From Pyrus communis (Eukaryota > Streptophyta > Magnoliopsida > Rosales > Rosaceae): 64,000 nt of DNA. This document shows, piece after piece, positions 60,039 to 64,000 of the stretch; position 1 is the stretch's first letter, and each line of letters starts with the position of its first letter. Under the pieces are notes generated by a model. The model searched no databases. It was given only the letters and a program-made list of their open reading frames with translations, and was not told the origin of the DNA. The translations under genes were made by a program, and so were the position numbers. The stretch covers positions 10,050,121 to 10,114,120 of the forward strand of contig NC_084817.1 of NCBI RefSeq assembly GCF_963583255.1, given 5' to 3'.

Positions 60039-61202
60039 TAAACCTGTTAGCGATTTTTGCGCATAGAGCATGAGTATTGGTCCGAGAGCATATTGCTTAT
60101 GTGGAAATTTTAAGTTTGTTTGAATGTATTTTTCATAGATTGATTGAATGTACAAAGGGGGGGGGGGGGGGGATATATAATGTGGTAGAAGGTTACAAGC
60201 AACCCTACCTTGACAAATCCTACTAACCCTGTAAACCCTAAAGCTGTCACTCTTTAAATTAAGGGAGTGCAGCAAGTAGCTAGCACACAACTATCAACAA
60301 GTTATCTAGATGTCAATCTTCCTCAAATTAAGGGATTAGACTTAATAAAGAATCCCATGGAAAGAAGGAACATAAAATCTGGCAGCATCAGTCACCCCAT
60401 ATCGTCTAATATCCATATGCAGCATCAGTCACATACAACATTAGTTACCCCATATTGTCTAATATCTATATGCAGCCATCAGTCATATGTAGCATCAGTC
60501 ACCCCATATCGTCTAATATCCATATCTAGCATCAGTCACCTCATACCGTCTAATATCCATATGTAGCATCAGTCATATGCAGCATGAGTCACCTCATATC
60601 GTCTAATATCCATATGCAACATCAATCACCCTATATCATCTAATAGCTTAAACCCTTTTGCCATCATTGCAATCATAACACGTTGTAACATATTGATTCT
60701 AAGAACAATTAAGTCTTTAGCCCACCAATCCACAACAAGCTTTGGATGATACACAGCTGAAGAAATCGTACCTTCATTGCTGCCATCAGCCTTACTGGAC
60801 ACACTGAACTGGCTCTCTTTGCAAGCTATAAAAGCAATTGCATCTATGCAGCGGTTCACTAATTTTACCTTCTCCGCCATTGGGAGGAAGCTTTCTGACA
60901 TGTGCAAAATAGTAAATGCACCTGCTAGGCTCTTCAATGCGACTTCATTTAAGTATGCATTGGCTCTTTTCACAAGGTTTCCAACCGCATAGTCTTCAAT
61001 CATCAGAAGATACTCTACATTGGAGCATTGCGATGTTCTCTGTGCTTATCTCGAAATTTATTCCATAGCAGAATTTTGCTGCAAGCTCAAATGCTTCTGA
61101 TCGGCCCAGAACATCATATAATTCAATGACAGATAGATCAGCAACATCACTAGATTCTGATATCAGTTTCCTTATGTGTCCACACTTCGAAATCAAAGGG
61201 AA
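60039..61202 (-). pseudogene. BTB/NPH3-family gene fragment, frameshifted
   Basis: NPH3-like BTB proteins act as adaptors for CUL3 ubiquitin ligases in phototropin and auxin-transport signalling. The first exon piece (61202..60647, after a GCAG acceptor) encodes the BTB end (ISKCGHIRKLISESSD, RSEAFELAAKFCYGINFE) and then the NPH3 domain start (YLNEVALKSLAGAFTILHMS, PKLVVDWWAKDLIVLRINM). A frameshift at about 61006, where bases are missing after NIAMLQC, separates the two parts. The next exon start (60095..60039) encodes QYALGPILMLYAQKSLTGL. The donor between them is lost and a minisatellite begins at the exon's last base. The N-terminus and most of the C-terminal half are absent. Confidence 0.88.
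60384..60646. repeat. Minisatellite in the NPH3 fragment's former intron
   Basis: Units of the form CATCAGTCACCCCATATCGT plus CTAATATCCATATGCAG (37 bp) alternate with a shorter CATCAGTCATATG(C/T)AG unit. About six full or partial long units are present. The array abuts the end of the NPH3 exon directly at 60647. Confidence 0.85.
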
Positions 61203-61458
61203 CTGCAATTTTGGTAGGTCATGTTAAAATTAAATAATTTTTAAGCCTTTCCATGTTTGTTTAATTCTTCATCCATACATTAAAACAACAAAAATTAGTC
61301 ACAAAAATTTAATTTGTACCTAATAATTGTTCTTAGTGCTACTGGTCACATAATTTGATACATGAATCGACACTACAAGTTACCTGTGGTTAATTGTTAG
61401 ACGCAGACTCTCGAGAGAAAATGCATACAAGAATTTACAAGTATTGATGCAAACTTAC

Positions 61459-61978
61459 ATTTTAAATATGTCCATTGCAAACAAAGAAGCCTCGTCCCCA
61501 TCAGTTCCTAATGAAATCTTTTGTCATATAAAAAATAAAAAGATAAAAGACACGCAATGGAATAAAAATTTGTTGGGCAGGTACTTAATACCAGCTCTGA
61601 CCTCTAGTATGCAATCCCTCTCATTAGTATCATCCTTAGGAAGCAGGGACTTGAGCAACAAATTATGCAGCCTTCTTTCCTCGTGGATGGCTTGATCCAA
61701 TTCGGTAGTTTCCATATCAAGCATGTCTTTTTCTTGAGAACATTCATCGATCAGAGTCCTCAAACCATAATCTCCTACAGAGCAGAGAAGAAAACAAATG
61801 ATTTAGTTCGGTCTACACAAGGATAAAGGTTTATGTTAAAGGTTTTGTTCTAATGTTAGTACATTGGTTGTGGCTCTTAGATGACTTATGAGGTCCATGG
61901 AAGTGCTGAGTTTCTGTAGCTCCTTGATCGCCCTTGCATACTCTTCTACCAAGGCATTAAGTTGTTTTCAACCAAAAT
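61459..61978 (-). pseudogene. Mitochondrial-type peptide chain release factor 1 fragment, three exons
   Basis: RF1 terminates organellar translation at UAA/UAG. Minus-strand pieces: 61978..61880 (VEEYARAIKELQKLSTSMDL); exon 61774..61592, between a TAG acceptor and a GT donor (DECSQEKDMLDMETTELDQA, LLLKSLLPKDDTNERDCILE, VRAG); exon 61507..61459, between an AG acceptor and a GTAAGT donor (GTDGDEASLFAMDIFK, where the family has GTGGEEA). Intron phases are consistent between the second and third exons. The catalytic GGQ domain and everything after are absent. The introns are kept, so this is a genomic, not a reverse-transcribed, copy. The next exon downstream in the same orientation belongs to the NPH3 fragment. 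Confidence 0.87.
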
Positions 61979-62070
61979 GTCCAACACCATTTCAATTCCA
62001 AAATTTGTTTTTTGTTCTTAGTCAAACACTACATTTAACTATAATTCAGCAAACATAGAGTCAACGACCA

Positions 62071-64000
62071 CTACAAGAAAACATGGCTTAGGTGGCGACA
62101 GACTTTCATCACATAAATATGAAAATTCGTTACATATGACTATATGTGATGAAAATCCAGCATCACTATGTTCGTCACCTATACAGTGTCACCTATAGTT
62201 CATGTGACGAATTTTACATTCGCCTCATATTTTTAGTATTTGTGACGCCAAATTGGTCACTTAATAACTTTAATTGTGACGAAATAAGCATCATAAAACA
62301 TAAAAGTCAATGACCTATAAGCTCGTAACATAACAAATGTATAAGTGAGGAATGTATCGTCACCCAATTTGATCCTAGAATGCTATGGCTAAGAATAAGT
62401 GAGATTGAAAGCGTCACATATTCCTTTGACATGTGGCGCAATTTGTGTCACATGTGTCAAAATCATAAACCTATTAGAAACAGTTCGTGACGAAACAATT
62501 ACCACATATTCCTTGCTTCGTCATCTACAATTAAAATTCATACCAAATATGAGGCAATACTTTAGTTAATCACATTTCTTTGATCACTAAGTTTGATTAC
62601 ATCCAATACATACACCAAGTGTATATCTCAAAAGCTAACATAAGCATCCTAACAACTCTAAACGTATTGAGATGCTAACAAGATTCTAAGGCATTGAGTC
62701 AGTAACAAAACAGGTATACCGTGTGCATATTTGAAACCAACAACAAAATACGTAATATAAGTCATCAGCCATGTCATGGTCTTGAGTTCAGCACAGGTAT
62801 CATTGTCATTTGAAAGATCACCATCACTACCTCAAGTGCTTCTTGAATACTTTCTCCTTTAACTCCATCCTTCTTTTTCTTCATCTTATCCTTACATAAT
62901 AAAAGAGAAGAAAATAAACATTGGTGTCTAGAGAATAGCAAGTGCATTGAGAATTTGAATAACAAAAGAGAAGAAAATAAGAATTGAAAGAATAGTTAAC
63001 AGTAGGAAGAACGAAACATAATAGATGAGCCTATCTAAATTACACAATGAGTTTTATATGTACTTTAATTTCATTACCTTGTGAGCCTTCCTTGCATGTT
63101 GGATGAAATGGTTTTGCCCCTCCCTTGTGGTAATACTTTTGTTTCTTACAATTATATGAATTTTGCTTGAAAACATCCTATATTAAAAGGCCATTAATTA
63201 CCAAGAAAAACATATCTAGTTTCATACCATAGACTACTTATTCACTGTAATTTTAAAACATTCAGGTTTTATAAGGATCAAATTGATATCACTACTAATG
63301 AAGGCTAAATTGATGTCACTACCTCCGGAGATGTTGTTGGTCCGCCCTTGGCTTGCAATCCTTCAGTTGTGCTATCATATCCTCATTTTCCTTTTTGCGT
63401 ATCTAATTTCACTAATTTATCATAGCCTAGTTAGTAAGTTATCAAGACTCCAAATGTCAGGACTAGATAATCTACTAACAAAAGATAAAATTAACAAAAA
63501 ACTATTTAAATTATAATTAAACTTCTAAACCAATCTGCGATTGCAAGAATATGAAGATCTGCCAAAATTTAATAAAAACCCAAACTAACACCATCCCTAA
63601 AAAACAATAAGACCAAAATCTAACTTAGTATAGAAAAAAAAGGTGAATAACATATTAGTTTTCCAAATTCAATATCCTTCAAAAGGTGAGTTCTAGAAGT
63701 TGTGGCTATCACTTAAGTTACCAAGTATGTTGATGAAGTGAGATTAAGATGAAAATACTGAAAGCAGAACAACCCCAAAACTTGCAGAGTATAAAACCTA
63801 TACTGACAACATCTTAGTTTAAAAACAAAAGCAAGAGAACTACCCTTGTCAAAAACCATGACCAACCTGCAAACAACACAATCACAACAACAAATTACTT
63901 TGGAAATAAAAACATTAGTGTGCTTAATACAAAAAATAGGCAAAAGAGGCATAAAGAAGATCTAAATCAGTCTACCATTTTTGCATGCAGATAAAGTTTT
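62071..64000 (-). mobile_element. Second CACTA element, left end, running off the window
   Basis: It begins CACTACAAGAAAACATGGCT, a classic CACTA terminus. Motifs such as GTGACGAA, TCGTCAC and TGTCACCTATA recur at 62090..62540 as subterminal repeats. Further in, weak minus-strand coding pieces resemble the end of a transposase-24 protein: about 62900..62774 (KDGVKGESIQEALEVV), 63180..63080 (KKQKYYHKGGAKPF) and 63390..63300 (glutamate/glutamine-rich, EGLQAKGGPTTSPEV in one frame). The orientation is the same as in the first CACTA element. The far end is outside the window. Confidence 0.6.

Noticed and set aside
58561..60646. CRISPR-like array
   Set aside because: The repeats are long tandem units or a minisatellite without unique equal-length spacers, in a eukaryotic genome.

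Overview
This is a gene-poor plant nuclear window. It is AT-rich, with spliced genes, long homopolymer and AG/CT tracts, and many transposable elements. The repeat families resemble those I associate with the apple/pear group of Rosaceae (Malus/Pyrus); that placement is inference, because no species-specific marker was checked. I support one intact host gene: a YUCCA-type flavin monooxygenase on the minus strand (18815..20852, four exons, 415 codons), the enzyme that converts indole-3-pyruvate to auxin. Most of the rest is mobile DNA, decayed elements, and pieces of host genes carried or stranded among them.

Layout. 1..18.8 kb: intergenic DNA with several MITE-like inverted-repeat elements, a hAT-type MITE with an 8-bp target duplication (4977..5455), two 5'-end pieces of CACTA-like elements and a scrap of Ty3/gypsy integrase. 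18.8..22.4 kb: the YUCCA gene and its 5' flank, which holds three CACGTG boxes. 22.4..28.1 kb: a 5'-truncated LINE tail and a 1.55-kb Mutator-like element carrying a piece of a SWI3 chromatin-remodelling gene (Pack-MULE). 28.1..48.3 kb: a decayed minus-strand Ty3/gypsy element (TSD TTATC), interrupted in gag by a young, nearly pristine plus-strand LTR element of 9.8 kb (35916..45690, TSD AGCAT). 49..50.1 kb: a 1.1-kb hAT element (TSD ACTGTACA). 53.4..60 kb: a CACTA element with a decayed transposase-24 gene and four copies of a ~340-bp tandem repeat. 60..62 kb: fragments of a mitochondrial-type peptide chain release factor 1 gene and a BTB/NPH3 gene joined head to tail. 62.07 kb to the end: the start of a second CACTA element.

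How the parts relate. The outer Ty3/gypsy element once encoded gag, protease, reverse transcriptase, RNase H and integrase. It is now full of stops and has lost catalytic residues, many through changes that look like methyl-cytosine deamination. The inner element has no gag or pol at all but keeps two almost identical 2.76-kb LTRs, a tRNA-Asp-type primer site and a polypurine tract, so it must have been moved by another element's proteins. Both elements carry coiled-coil coding sequence antisense to their own orientation, and their polypurine tracts share the same core, which suggests related lineages. The points most worth a second look are the antisense ORFs, the array of 17 CATGCA motifs in the inner element's U3, the RF1/NPH3 chimera and the SWI3-bearing Pack-MULE. 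I found no clearly new defence or signalling system.
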